Below, in pieces: positions 11,287 to 11,382 of a DNA stretch of 11,382 bases (positions are counted from its first letter, which is position 1; each line of letters starts with the position of its first letter). The translations under genes and the position numbers were made by a program. This stretch comes from an uncultured Clostridia bacterium. GTDB taxonomy: Bacteria > Bacillota > Clostridia > Oscillospirales > Oscillospiraceae. The stretch is from positions 1-11,382 of the forward strand of contig CANDEH010000080.1 in the NCBI GenBank assembly GCA_947383645.1, in the 5' to 3' direction. The notes under the pieces are model-generated. The model was not told the DNA's origin, made no database searches, and saw nothing but the letters and a program-made list of their open reading frames with translations.

Positions 11287-11382
11287 ACACTATCCTCCTT
11301 ACCGCCAGCCACCCCGCAGCGTTCCGCGCGACCGCGCCAGCGGGAGCGCGTCTCGCGCCCGCCGCAGCGGGCGCAAGCCCCG

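Noticed and set aside
1..11382. CRISPR array, tRNA or rRNA genes
   Set aside because: No regularly spaced repeats, no cloverleaf with a T-arm signature and no rRNA-like sequence seen on either strand.

Overview
The window comes from a GC-rich, low-redundancy bacterial chromosome. AGGAGG-type ribosome binding sites, a ferredoxin-linked oxoacid oxidoreductase, an HPr-like protein and an RpiR regulator all point to an anaerobic Firmicute. The overall style (GC-rich genes, AT-rich promoters, many perfect hairpins between genes) suggests an Oscillospiraceae-type gut clostridium (Flavonifractor, Lawsonibacter or Oscillibacter relatives). That placement is inference, since no marker gene is present.

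Layout, left to right. Positions 1-465 hold no gene. They contain a MITE-like element of about 330 bp with 27-bp inverted ends (54-385) and two strong hairpins (398-427, 438-462) that close the leftward transcription unit. Nine genes follow on the minus strand. In transcription order (right to left) they are: a 2[4Fe-4S] ferredoxin (10148-10348), the alpha (9077-10126), beta (8338-9075) and gamma (7805-8335) subunits of a VOR/KOR-type 2-oxoacid:ferredoxin oxidoreductase, a fused ADP-forming acyl-CoA synthetase (5678-7780), a class I aminotransferase (4407-5663), a sodium:solute symporter (2818-4269), an MFS carrier (1403-2650) and an RpiR-type regulator with its own promoter (466-1308). A 504-bp, partly AT-rich divergent spacer (10349-10852) carries a near-consensus promoter for the operon, several palindromes and a 23-bp perfect hairpin. 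To the right, a 76-aa HPr-like protein lacking the phosphorylatable histidine is read rightward (10853-11083), followed by a run of hairpins to the window end.

How the genes fit together (inference from families and order): the symporter brings in an amino acid or related acid, and the aminotransferase converts the amino acid to a 2-oxoacid. The four-subunit oxidoreductase plus ferredoxin decarboxylates it to an acyl-CoA and reduced ferredoxin. The ADP-forming synthetase releases the free acid and makes ATP in one step, and the MFS carrier may move the acid product. This is a self-contained oxidative amino-acid fermentation cassette of the kind known from peptide-fermenting archaea, packed into one bacterial operon with transport and a local regulator. 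The exact amino acid (branched-chain, aromatic, or Glu/Asp) cannot be settled from sequence alone.
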